NCBI GenBank assembly: GCA_039105265.1
Contig: JAPFFF010000028.1
Coordinates: forward strand, 1,488,001-1,552,000
Reading direction: 5' to 3'
Source of the DNA: Tritrichomonas musculus
Lineage: Eukaryota > Parabasalia > Tritrichomonadida > Tritrichomonadidae
DNA: 64,000 nt
Below the pieces are notes generated by a model that searched no databases, had not been told where the DNA came from, and was given only the letters and a program-made list of their open reading frames with translations. The first letter of the stretch is position 1, and every line of letters starts with the position of its first letter. Made by a program: the position numbers and the translations under genes. Shown here in pieces: positions 21,159-30,626 of this stretch.

Positions 21159-21836
21159 AGCACTATCGATAATCATAAATGGTACCTGCAATACTGACTT
21201 TCGCACATGATACCTGCAATACTGACATCTATTTTTGCTATTCTCATTTCTGATCTTCATCTCTGATACTCTCATTTCTGATTTTCATAATTGCTATTCT
21301 CAGTACTGATTTTCATCAATGATACCTACAATACTGACTTTCATCAATGCTATTCTCAGTACTGATCTTCATCAATGATACCTACAGTACTGATTTTCAT
21401 AATTGTTACTCAACTTATCAATTCTCTGTTTTGTTATTCTACTTATCAAATTTCTGTTTTGTTACTCTTGACAAACCTTCCAAGTTAGTAGTGTAAATAT
21501 CAAAAATCAGTATGCGGTAGGAGTATTAAATGAGGTCATTTGATAGTGAGAGTAGTTTCTCGGAAGTCTGGAATAGAATATCACATGTAGGTTTCAATAT
21601 TGTTGGTAGTAATTATGAAAGTCAGTATAGGGAATAGTTTTTTGAGATTTCATTTTTACCACTACCATTTCTCTTTCTCAGATGTGTAAATATCATTCAT
21701 GAAAGTCAATATTGTAGGTAGCATTGATGAAAATCAGAAATGAGAATACCATTCATGAAAGTTGCTATTGTAAGTATCATTATTGGTTATCACTATTGTA
21801 AGTATTGTTGTTGTTGGACTTTTCTTTTTATATCAA
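21159..21836. repeat. Degenerate motif array between two Polinton genes
   Basis: No gene. The gap is filled by imperfect copies of GATACCTACAATACTGACTTTCATCA-like units of about 27-33 bp, for example near 21179, 21320 and 21375. From about 21600 to 21790 the same motif appears in the opposite orientation (TGAAAGTCAATATTGTAGGTA). The array is thus bipartite and roughly mirrored. Its first unit contains CATAAATGGTACC, related to the ATGGTTC motif in other gaps. Confidence 0.6.
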
Positions 21837-22584
21837 ATGACAGGAATACTAACAAAGAAAAATGTTGAGAATGGTGCCTTTGTATGTAGCAATTCTGGAA
21901 ACAACAATAATGACTATGAATCTATATATGTTAAAGATGATGTTACTGTTGAAAATAAAGACATGACCAAATATGCCAAGAAAGATGAAATGCCAGACCT
22001 TACTCCATATGTGAAGAAAGATGAAATTGTTACAGTAGATTTGAGTCCATATGTTCTAAAAACTGAATTAGCAGAAGATCATTATACCGCTGCACAAGTA
22101 GAAGAGAAATTTGTTGACGAAGATGAACTAGCATATGAATTTAATAAGTATGAGACCAAAGAAGTTGCCGAAGAGAAGTATGCACTCAAAACTGATATCC
22201 CTACTGTTGATCTAGAACCTTATGCACTCAAAACTGAATTACCAACAATAATAAACTCACAACAATATGATGAAAGTTCTACCACTAATGATGTTGCTGT
22301 GCCTACTGTAAAACTGGTTGAAGAACTAACAAAAGATAAATTATTTGCGTATGACAAAGAAAAGAATTATATAGTAATGGCGAACAAAGATAATAGTAAG
22401 CATGTGTATATAGAATCAAATTATGGAGATCCAGCTTTGAAAATCGTAAATTATGCTTCTTCTTATAATGAAGTTAGTTTTGGAGCTACTCACAGTGGTT
22501 TTTCAATAAGTGAAATAGATAATGATATTATTCTTAGCTACGATAGATATGACAAAAAAACTTTATTAGCAAATCCATGTAATA
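21837..22584 (+). pseudogene. Fiber-like Polinton gene, part left of the nested transposon
   Basis: The frame begins at ATG 21837 and stops being Polinton sequence where the pogo-like element starts. The product carries short repeats of the type KYALKTDIPTVDLEPYALKT, each with a Tyr-Ala-Leu-Lys-Thr core separated by Pro and acidic residues. This resembles trimeric shaft repeats of viral fibers. The same repeats continue on the other side of the insertion (26120-28445). Presumed role: attachment or surface spike of the virion. Confidence 0.55.
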
Positions 22585-22819
22585 CTGATTGTCCAAGAAA
22601 AATTTTCTCATTTTTTTATATCAAATGTCATTTTTTTAAAAAAAAAAAAAAAAAAAAAATATTAATAATATATTTATTTTTGTTAATATATGAGAAATTT
22701 AATGATTTGTAAAAAAAAATATGTTTAAAATATTATTGTTGTTATTGTTTTATTTGTTATTTTTATTTTATTTTATTTTTTTTTAAAAAAAATCGATCTT
22801 TGTACTTAATTTCATTAAA

Positions 22820-23956
22820 TTAATCACTTGTTTCATTTCTTGCAATTATAACATTAATATCTTCTTCTTCTTCTTCTGTGTTTTTGGGGAAAAAATCATC
22901 ATATCCGCAGTGATGATACATTCTTTTACCTAATCCAGTATTAATTAAGGAAGCAAATAAATCAAGAGCAGAAGATTCTTTTTCATTTATATTATTGACC
23001 AGAACCAACTCTTCATACCATTTAGCTTTGAAAATTGCAAAAAAGCAATTGTCAAGAACGCTTAGCACGTCTGCACATCTTGGAGGAATAAACAAAACAT
23101 GAAAACCTGAATTTTTAAGATCATTGATCACTTCTTTATTGTGATGAGAAGACAGATTGTCCATAATCAATAAGTCACCAGGTTTTGCATATTCTTTAAA
23201 TCCATTCACCCACTTTTTCATCTCGATAATGTTCATGCCCTTGACTCCAGGATCAATGATTTCTTTTCTTCCTTTCACAGTTTTAGTTTTCTGATTCCGA
23301 TGCCTAATAAATGTTGCGAATCCATCTCCATTCGCAGTTAACGTAGCAACTAGTGTGTCTCTCCTTTTTGTTCCAGATGAGCAAACATAGGCTTGCTTGT
23401 CTTCTTGAAATGTCCATGTGTAAGGTGGAATAGAGTCACTATACAAGCCTGTTTCGTCCATAATATGAACGTTCTTTCTTCTTAGGTTATTGTCAACAAT
23501 GACTTTTTTCACATCATCTTTGAATTTTTGAATTTTTGCATCCTTATCATCAGGATCGCTTTGAGGATTTCGGCTCTGGCTTTTTCTGCGATGCCAACCA
23601 TTTTTGAGAAAAATATTTGAAATGGTTGATCGGCATGGACACCACTCTATTCCTGATTCACTAGTAATTTGTTTGATGATTTTTCGAGCCCATTTACTTG
23701 TTACTGCCAATTTGCTGTCTCTCATTTCCCTGCATTTTTGCAGAAAAAGAGTAGTTTGCTCTTTTGTTAGTTTAGGAGTTCGACCTTTTTTTAAATTTCT
23801 GTTACTCTGGCACTTTTGAGACATATCCTTTTTTTTATAATTGGTAAAAGTCCTCCTAGATATATAAATAATATCACATTTTTCCTCAAGTGATAGTTTA
23901 GAATATTTTTTTCTTGATACAAATTCTTTGATTTTTTCTTTGGCCTTTGAGGTCAA
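22820..23956 (-). CDS. Pogo-like DDD transposase, no ATG at its N-terminus
   Basis: About 378 residues, open further upstream to a stop near 24025. An N-terminal helix-turn-helix region (KLSLEEKCDIIYISRRT, KGRTPKLTKEQ) precedes the catalytic core: first Asp in HIMDETGLYS, second in LLIMDNLSSHHN, third in LSVLDNCFF 36 residues later, with the preceding PPRCAD turn. This spacing and a final Asp fit the pogo branch better than Tc1 (final Glu). No in-frame ATG exists before part of the DNA-binding domain, although the coding signal (LKNELKEIFQNDYRKFF) continues upstream. The copy may be 5'-damaged or start at a non-AUG codon. Confidence 0.75.
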   Translation of the reverse strand: MTSKAKEKIKEFVSRKKYSKLSLEEKCDIIYISRRTFTNYKKKDMSQKCQSNRNLKKGRTPKLTKEQTTLFLQKCREMRDSKLAVTSKWARKIIKQITSESGIEWCPCRSTISNIFLKNGWHRRKSQSRNPQSDPDDKDAKIQKFKDDVKKVIVDNNLRRKNVHIMDETGLYSDSIPPYTWTFQEDKQAYVCSSGTKRRDTLVATLTANGDGFATFIRHRNQKTKTVKGRKEIIDPGVKGMNIIEMKKWVNGFKEYAKPGDLLIMDNLSSHHNKEVINDLKNSGFHVLFIPPRCADVLSVLDNCFFAIFKAKWYEELVLVNNINEKESSALDLFASLINTGLGKRMYHHCGYDDFFPKNTEEEEEDINVIIARNETSD

Positions 23957-24737
23957 AAAATTGGCCGTAAAAAATTTTCGATAATCATTTTGAAAAATTT
24001 CTTTTAATTCATTTTTAAGACCATATTAAGGTTGAACAAAAGCAGTATATTTTATCATATTATAATATAATAAAATATATGATGATAAAAAATTTATTTA
24101 CTAAATATAATGGTAAAATTGACGTATGATATAAAAATAAACTAATTTTTCTTTTTGAATGAAAATTTTACAATTTGATAAGTTTAGAAAAAAAATGATG
24201 TTTTGTATAAATATTATAGCAAATATGAGGAAAATCCAATTTAAAATATAAGATATATTTTTTAGTTAATTTATTAAATTGAATTTATTTTTTATGAAAT
24301 ATTTGAATCATCAGAAAATTGAGATCAATTCTATGAAATTATTATATGCTTCAGAATATTGAGCATTTTTTTAAGAAATAATTGTGAGATTGTAAGATAT
24401 AAACAATTGTAAAATTGTGAGAAAATAAAGATTTCTGAAAAGTAAAAATATGTAAAGTATTCAAAGAAAAAATCTATCCAAAATAAAGTCCCCAGCGTCG
24501 GAATTTTTGATTTTTTAAAATAAATCTTTTTAAAATCAAAAAATATGGCCAATTTTTCAAATTTTAACTCAGGTTGAAAAGATTAGCTGAGTGATTATTT
24601 ATGAAATTATCTCTACTTTTAGCAAGATATACAATAATTTAAATATATTATATAATGATATTATTAATTTTATGAATATTTAATAAAAAAAATTAAAATT
24701 TATAATGATATATTTCGCAAAATATGTATTTTCGTTG
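23957..24737. other. Non-coding interior of the pogo-like element
   Basis: Apart from the upstream extension of the transposase frame to about 24025, AT-rich sequence without a credible gene. Confidence 0.4.
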
Positions 24738-25241
24738 TCACTTTTTGAATACTACAAAATTGAATGAATACCTTAATAAGGCCTCATTTTTATAAGATTT
24801 TTTGAGAGGAATTTCTTTATTAATTTGATTTATTTCAACTTGATTTAACGTTTTTTCACAGTTTTTTGAATTTTCTATTTGATCATCACAAATCGATATC
24901 TGCCGATCATTTTCACTGGAACCAAGAACTGCAGCTTCGGTACTAGAACTGTTCAATTCTGTTTGATTTTGAGTTTCTGGGTCTTCATTTTCTTCTTCTT
25001 CATCATAGAAATATTCGTATTCGTCAGAAAAATCGTCGTCATAAATACTATCATATTCGTCAAAATCAGAATCATCACTGTCGCTTGGAAGATCCAAAAC
25101 TTCGATTCCTTTTAATAAATATTTATCTTCAAATGTATATAATGGCGAAAAAAAATCTTTTTGACTTTCTTCATTGGTTTGTATAATATTATTTTGCTGA
25201 TCATTTGTATAATTGATGTCGTTCTTATAAATTCCGTCCAT
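24738..25241 (-). CDS. Acidic 167-residue protein, second ORF of the pogo-like element
   Basis: Starts at ATG 25241, no interruption. The middle (residues ~50-90) is strongly acidic (SDSDDSDFDEYDS, DEEEENEDPE) and Tyr/Asp-rich; the ends are Gln/Asn-rich, and the C-terminus turns basic and hydrophobic. No domain was recognised. It is transcribed toward the transposase gene from about 0.8 kb upstream. A second gene is unusual for a Tc1/mariner-type element; it could be an accessory factor or a captured host gene. It could also be an unselected low-complexity frame, although its length in such AT-rich DNA argues against this. Confidence 0.5.
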   Translation of the reverse strand: MDGIYKNDINYTNDQQNNIIQTNEESQKDFFSPLYTFEDKYLLKGIEVLDLPSDSDDSDFDEYDSIYDDDFSDEYEYFYDEEEENEDPETQNQTELNSSSTEAAVLGSSENDRQISICDDQIENSKNCEKTLNQVEINQINKEIPLKKSYKNEALLRYSFNFVVFKK

Positions 25242-26117
25242 AAAAACAAACTTTTATTTCAGTAAAAAATCCATGTCACTTTTATAAATTTTCTATCAAA
25301 TATTTTATAATAAATAATTCTTTTTATTTCCTCATAATTTTCATGGTTTTTTTATAATTAATTAATTTTTATTGAAATAAATATATTAAAAATAAAAATA
25401 TATTATTTTTAATGATTATATCAAACTAATTTCCAATATAAGCAGCAATTAATAATTATAATAATTTAAATTATTATTGAAAATTTCATAATAATATAAA
25501 ATAAACCTTTCAATATTATTTTAAACATTCATTTGAACATTTCGATTATATTTTAGACATTCATTTGATCTTTATTGGAACTTTTTCTCAACTTTCACCT
25601 CAATTACGAAGTCGTATTCCCAAAAATAATTCATATCAAAAGCCAGCTATCATCAAAATTTGATGTTATATCTCTACCATAAAAATTGCTATATAGAGAT
25701 GACCAAGCGGAAATCTAGGTACAATATTTTAAATTTATTTTCAAAATACGGCAATATCCGCAAAATTAATTAGAATTTTTTTCTGATTTTCTATACATAT
25801 TTCATAAATCAGATAAAGAATCAAGTTATATTTATATTATGGAGTACATGTTATATTCAGTCAGCAATAATTACTAATAGCATGCTTTTACTAACCTACT
25901 CCCTTTCTTTGAGAACGAGTCCAAAATTGGGAAAAGTCTTTTTACTCTATGAAAAAGTTAATAAAAGTTTAACTTTTTAAAAACTTTATTTTTTTTTGAG
26001 TTGTTTTTAATCGTTTTGGGAAAAGTATTTTTGAACTAAATTTTTATCTTTGGGGTCACTGGTTCGATTCCCATCCAAGGTCAAAATTATTTGAGAATTT
26101 TTTTCGTGGACAATCAG
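25242..26117. other. Non-coding right part of the pogo-like element
   Basis: No gene. GGTTCGATTCC at 26061-26071 is a perfect match to a tRNA/polymerase III B-box, but the flanks do not fold as a tRNA T-arm and no A-box was found. The right inverted repeat closes the segment. Confidence 0.4.
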
Positions 26118-26119
26118 TA

Positions 26120-28445
26120 TTGTGAATCAAGAACCTTTGCTTACAGAAGTCACAGCAGATGAAAGATATAACAGGAAAGATTGCACTCTAGCTATAAAGG
26201 CTGTGTTTGAAGATGGAACTACTACCTCTTTCACTGTTTCACATAATGTAAGCATAAATGACAAAGAAGTATATGTAAAAATAGAAGATACAGCTGACTA
26301 TGTTGCTTATGAGAGTGATAAAGTTGGGTATATCAAGTGTAATGTAGAGAGTGAAACTACAATATTGTTTGTAAAGACTATCACAAAAAATGTTTTTACT
26401 TATGGCGATTATACTTATGATGTTAGTAATGGTAGAATCACAACTCTAGAAACAGTAGCGAAGTTAACAAAGTTTATTCCAAGTATAGTTTACAATGATA
26501 AGGTTGTTAAGTTTGGTAAAATTCAGCTTAACTATAATTGTCCTGCAAGTATCTCTGTTGCTACTGATTTCAATGGTAGAGATATAACTTCTTTGTATAG
26601 ATTCGGAAATTGTTCTAATACTGTAATTCATATAGATTTCACTAACTTTGATATTTCTAATGTTACAATTTGCTCAGATTTTGCAAATAAGTGTAGAAAC
26701 CTAGAGACTATAAAATTTGATAAGAGATATAGTAATAATTTATGTAAGTATTTCGATTGGATGTTTATAGAATGTAATAAACTAAAGGAAGCTGATTTAT
26801 CTATGTTCTATTCGAGGAATGTGGAAAAGATTGGAAGTATATTTATGGCTTGTACAGTTTTAGAAGTTATAGATATTTCAAACTTAATCATAACAGCTAT
26901 GTCTCAGTCGTGTACCAGTATGTTTGAAGCTTGTCGTAACCTAAAAATATTGTATATACATGATAGTATGCAGGATCTTATTTCTTACGCTTTTGAATAC
27001 CATAGTAGCGTAAAATTAGTGAAATCAACTTATAAAGGCAGAGAGTGTTATATTCCAGAAAATTATCTTGAAGAAGTGCGTAATAGTGATTGTGCTCTGA
27101 AAACTGAAATACCTACTATTGATCTAGAACCTTATGCACTCAAAACTGAAATACCTACTGTTGATCTCGAACCTTACGCACTCAAAACTGATATTCCTAC
27201 CATACCTGATCTCGAACCTTACGCACTCAAAACTGATATTCCTACTGTTGATCTAGAACCTTACGCACTCAAGTCTGCTTTAGATCTTATAAAAACAAAT
27301 GTTATCAATATTGATTTTGACAAGATGACACCAATTGAGATACAAGTCAAAAATGATGAATACTATTTGAAAGACATTTATGATAACATGATAGTCGATA
27401 CTACCAATTTCTATATCGATGCTACCAATGCTGATGGAACTAAGAAATATAAAGGCCTCAGTACTAGTTCAGAATGGATAAGACCAGGAATTTACAAAGT
27501 CATAAGTGATTCATTTGATCCATTCTGGTTGACTTATTATACAAACAATACTTTTAACATATATGATGACTTTAACGAACCAACCTCATTAAAAGTAAAG
27601 GAATTCTACATTTGTAATGAACCAGCATCGGAGTCAAAAGCTGTGTACTCCACAAAAATTATAGATCATGAATTGATAAAAAAGGTAGATTATAACCCTC
27701 ATGATCCTGTTGTTTATGAATCTATGTTGAAGGAATATGTAAAGACTACTGGTCAAGTATTGCTAAGAAGTCCCGAAGAATATGGTCTTTCCTTGTTTCC
27801 GGTAGATGCTAATGAAGAAACAACAATGAGTTTCCTCATAGGTAAAGGTGCGAATTCTTGCGGTAAAATTAACTACCAGATTAGAGAAAAAATGTTCACT
27901 ATGGGCTTGCTCAATTTGACTGCACCGTTTCTGGTCAACACTTTTAATTCAATTTCTGGAACTACTCTTACCGAAATCTATGGCAATCTTACTGTAACAG
28001 GTAAAGTAACATCAGCAAACAGCACAACTATTACACATCTCACACCTATAGAAGCTGGGGAAGAAATATCTGACTTCAAAGTTGGAAAGCCTGTGTTTAT
28101 GTCAGGTCATGTGTACAAGAGAGAGAGAGAAGTGTTTGGATTTCATCATCAGCAACAGACAGTACTGATTGTATATGTTCTGTAGTCATAGATGGATCAT
28201 GGAAAGAGTTTGTTGGTGTTGTTACTAATGTGGATGAAGAAAACGGTAATATAACTTTTGCTACACATGGAGACTACCTTTTCTATGTTGACGATGCTAA
28301 CATTTATGCTGTAGGAGATATGCTGTTGTATGATGGCAGGATCTTAGACGAGGATTATGCTATGACTTTACGCATTCAGCAATCAATAGTTGGAAAAGTA
28401 AGTGCAAAAATAAATGAACATACACTAGCATTATTCAAATCGTGA
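26120..28445 (+). pseudogene. Fiber-like Polinton gene, part right of the nested transposon, broken
   Basis: Three sections are visible. The first ~210 codons contain repeats of the bacterial-surface DUF285/LRR kind (MFIECNKLKEADLSMF; MFEACRNLKILYI). The middle holds five ALKT-type shaft repeats (DLEPYALKTDIPTVDLEPYA). The C-terminal part includes NITFATHGDYLFYVDD and a VGDMLLYDGRI stretch, which resembles the end domain of viral fibers and may be an intramolecular chaperone; that comparison is from memory. The LRR-like module suggests a host- or bacteria-derived binding domain on a virion spike. The region no longer reads as one intact gene. Confidence 0.55.
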
Positions 28446-28542
28446 GGGTGATTCATGGTTGTTATCATTCATGGTTTCTATCATTGCTTTTTTTCATTTA
28501 GCTCGTTCACTTGTCCTCGCAATTCATGGTTGCTATCATTAC
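28446..28542. promoter_or_regulatory. Repeated ATTCATGGTT motif between convergent Polinton genes
   Basis: Three copies of ATTCATGGTT followed by CTATC or TTATC in under 100 bp. Because the flanking genes converge here, a simple promoter role is less obvious; termination or 3'-end formation is possible. Confidence 0.45.
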
Positions 28543-29109
28543 TTACACTACAATCTTCAAGCTCACACCATATCTTATAAATTGTGTATAGATTTTGTTA
28601 TAACCATACTTTAGATCTTCAGCTTTGTTATTTTTGTATACCAGAATTTTGTCGATCTTGATGAACTTACTATTGGCACCACTACACCCACACCCAACAT
28701 CTGACTCATCTAATACTAACTCTATTTTGTCGGCATCTGTTAAAAGTTTAATCATGTTCATCAGCAATTTACTATCGCAAACTACATAACTATTGATTTT
28801 CAGAGGATTTGTTTCATACATGGCAACCAGCATTTCTAGAAATTTGTTTTTCTTCTCAAGTGAATCAAGTTCAGTGCCCAAATCTGCTATACCTCTGCTT
28901 GTTGCTTGTACTGATGGAAATGCTGATGGTGTCGTCTGTGAAGTAAAATTTACTGGAGACACTTGAGGATATGTAACTTGTGGTGGATTAGGAGGTTGGG
29001 TACTTTTGTTAGGAGTTATTTTTATGTTAACATTTGTGTTCTGCTCTTGTTTTACACTAGCGTCATTCTCACTTGATAAAATTCTAGCTTGGCGAAGAGT
29101 GTTAGACAT
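28543..29109 (-). CDS. Polinton protein of unknown function, 188 residues
   Basis: From ATG 29109. The N-terminal ~75 residues are low-complexity, rich in Pro, Gln, Thr and Ser (TQPPNPPQVTYPQVSP). They are followed by a short coiled-coil-like helix (LGTELDSLEKKNKFLEMLV) and a compact domain with a GCGCSG motif around residue 140. No family recognised. It is the distal gene of a leftward pair with the 76-residue basic protein upstream. Confidence 0.55.
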   Translation of the reverse strand: MSNTLRQARILSSENDASVKQEQNTNVNIKITPNKSTQPPNPPQVTYPQVSPVNFTSQTTPSAFPSVQATSRGIADLGTELDSLEKKNKFLEMLVAMYETNPLKINSYVVCDSKLLMNMIKLLTDADKIELVLDESDVGCGCSGANSKFIKIDKILVYKNNKAEDLKYGYNKIYTQFIRYGVSLKIVV

Positions 29110-29136
29110 TTAATAACCAACAAGAAACAAAAATGC

Positions 29137-29367
29137 TCATGAATAATAATTAGAAATTGCTCGGTTTAATAATCTTCTAACTCTCATATCTCTCTCATAT
29201 TTGACTAGTAATTTCTGTCTTTTCATAATTCCTTTCTCATCTTCGGGCATAGGTGTATTAAGAACTCGTCTGTAATATTGAAGTCTACTGTTGATCTGTT
29301 TTAATGTTTGAGTTGCAAATGTACTTCTCTGATGTGGTCTTCGGAGTGGGGGTAACGTCATTGACAT
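29137..29367 (-). CDS. Small basic Polinton protein
   Basis: 76 residues from ATG 29367 (MSMTLPPLRRPHQRS); an earlier in-frame ATG at 29409 would overlap the start of the integrase gene on the other strand, so it is disfavoured. The product is Arg/Lys-rich with two amphipathic helices (YYRRVL, RRLLNRAI), compatible with nucleic-acid binding or packaging. Its start is 20 bp from the integrase start on the opposite strand, so the two probably share a divergent promoter. Confidence 0.5.
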   Translation of the reverse strand: MSMTLPPLRRPHQRSTFATQTLKQINSRLQYYRRVLNTPMPEDEKGIMKRQKLLVKYERDMRVRRLLNRAISNYYS

Positions 29368-29387
29368 TTTTAGTTGAAATAAAAAGT

Positions 29388-30518
29388 ATGAATGTGTTTT
29401 CGTCAGCATTTGAAGGTGTGAGAATAGAGCAGCTCGTAAATGAAAACCCTAAAAAGCTTACCTACAATGAATTTAACTTACTTATGCAAAACTTTCGACC
29501 CACAAAGAGGAAGCTAGATAATTGGTATAAAGAATATGAGAAAAGGTATGTTAGAAAATATGGTGATTTATTAGTGGAGCCACCTATTAATAACCTCATA
29601 GGATTCAAGTCCAAAAATAAGGTAGCAAGGTTACAAGAATTAGAGAGTAGACTTAGGAAGAACACAGAAGAGATCCACAGTAATAATTTTCCATTAAAGG
29701 AGAACATCAAAAAGTTTCAGCTCCACTCTGTCACTAGTAGATATACATACTTGATAGACTTGATGCAGACTCAGGATATTGTGTACCTTATTGCTATCAA
29801 CATTAATACTCGTTACTTATTTGCTAGACCTGTGAATGTAGCAGTGAATAACGGTAATAGAGTCATAACTAGGGAAATCAAATCAGCGCAGGTATTTATT
29901 AATGCTCTTGGTGATATGGTAGACTTTGATAATCTATATGTTGAGAAGTTAATAGGGGATGCAGAAAAAGCTTTCTTCTCTGAGGAGGCTATAAATGTTT
30001 ACCATGATTTCCCACAAAGAATTAAGTTTGAAAAAGTGAGAAGACAAAAAGTGGGAGGGCATACAGAACCTTTGCATTCATCATTGGGAATCATAGATAG
30101 AGTTATACGTACTATTCGTGATATGGCTTACTTAATGAAAGTAGAAAGAATTACACCGAACATTATGAGTGAAATAGTTTGGCAGTACAACAATAGCCCA
30201 CACAAAACTCTATCTAAGTATGCAGGATTTGATGTAACTCCAAAGATGGTGCAAGATGATGCGGACCTTGAAGAATTCATAGTAAGGAAGATCGTACAAG
30301 AGAACTATGAAATTATGAACAGAAAAGATTGGAAATTAGAAAATGGGACTAATGTAAAGGTCTACAATCCTAAAGATACAATGATGAAAAGAAGAAGGGT
30401 TATACAGCCTGGAGAACATTTTGTTGTTGGTTATGAAGATGGTTTGTATAGAGTGAGAGATGACAAAAATAATGAGCAAGTAGTACCGAGATATAGATTA
30501 AAGAAGATGTATGGTTAA
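29388..30518 (+). CDS. Polinton integrase (retrovirus-like, c-integrase)
   Basis: 376 residues using ATG 29388; an in-frame non-ATG extension is rejected because it overlaps the divergent gene. An N-terminal helical region (~1-100) is followed by the RNase H-fold core: YLIDLMQ, LIGDAEKAF and SSLGIIDRVIRTIRDM segments with YNNSPHKTLSKYAGF after them, as in rve integrases. The C-terminal ~80 residues (LENGTNVKVYNP to VVPRYRLKKMYG) form the small beta-rich/chromo-like tail typical of Polintons. It would insert element DNA into the genome. TCATT at 29358-29362 is initiator-like. Confidence 0.85.
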   Translation: MNVFSSAFEGVRIEQLVNENPKKLTYNEFNLLMQNFRPTKRKLDNWYKEYEKRYVRKYGDLLVEPPINNLIGFKSKNKVARLQELESRLRKNTEEIHSNNFPLKENIKKFQLHSVTSRYTYLIDLMQTQDIVYLIAININTRYLFARPVNVAVNNGNRVITREIKSAQVFINALGDMVDFDNLYVEKLIGDAEKAFFSEEAINVYHDFPQRIKFEKVRRQKVGGHTEPLHSSLGIIDRVIRTIRDMAYLMKVERITPNIMSEIVWQYNNSPHKTLSKYAGFDVTPKMVQDDADLEEFIVRKIVQENYEIMNRKDWKLENGTNVKVYNPKDTMMKRRRVIQPGEHFVVGYEDGLYRVRDDKNNEQVVPRYRLKKMYG

Positions 30519-30626
30519 AAACATTGCTCTCCCCTGCCCCCAATTATGGCTCGCACCAATTATGGCTCATGACCTCGCACCAAGAATGAAAAGAAAAATA
30601 TGATGAACTTTTTTTGTGATGCTCAT
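30519..30626. promoter_or_regulatory. Repeated AATTATGGCTC motif between integrase and polymerase genes
   Basis: Two copies of CAATTATGGCTC and one ATTCATGGTCC in the gap between converging genes. Same motif family as in other gaps of the element. Confidence 0.4.

Larger units (their letters stand above)
22585..26117. mobile_element. Tc1/mariner-superfamily (pogo-like) transposon nested in the Polinton
   Basis: 3,533 bp with 26-bp terminal inverted repeats that match at 23 positions: CTGATTGTCCAAGAAAAA... on the left and CTGATTGTCCACGAAAAA... read inward from the right. TA flanks both ends (22583-22584 and 26118-26119), the target duplication typical of Tc1/mariner. It encodes a DDE transposase and a second, acidic ORF, both on the minus strand. 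It splits the fiber-like gene, so it arrived after the Polinton. Confidence 0.85.

Noticed and set aside
26045-26085. Possible tRNA or tRNA-derived sequence (GGTTCGATTCC B-box at 26061)
   Set aside because: The bases around the loop do not pair as a T-arm, no D-arm or A-box is recognisable 40-50 bp upstream, and the site lies inside a transposon. Probably a chance B-box match.
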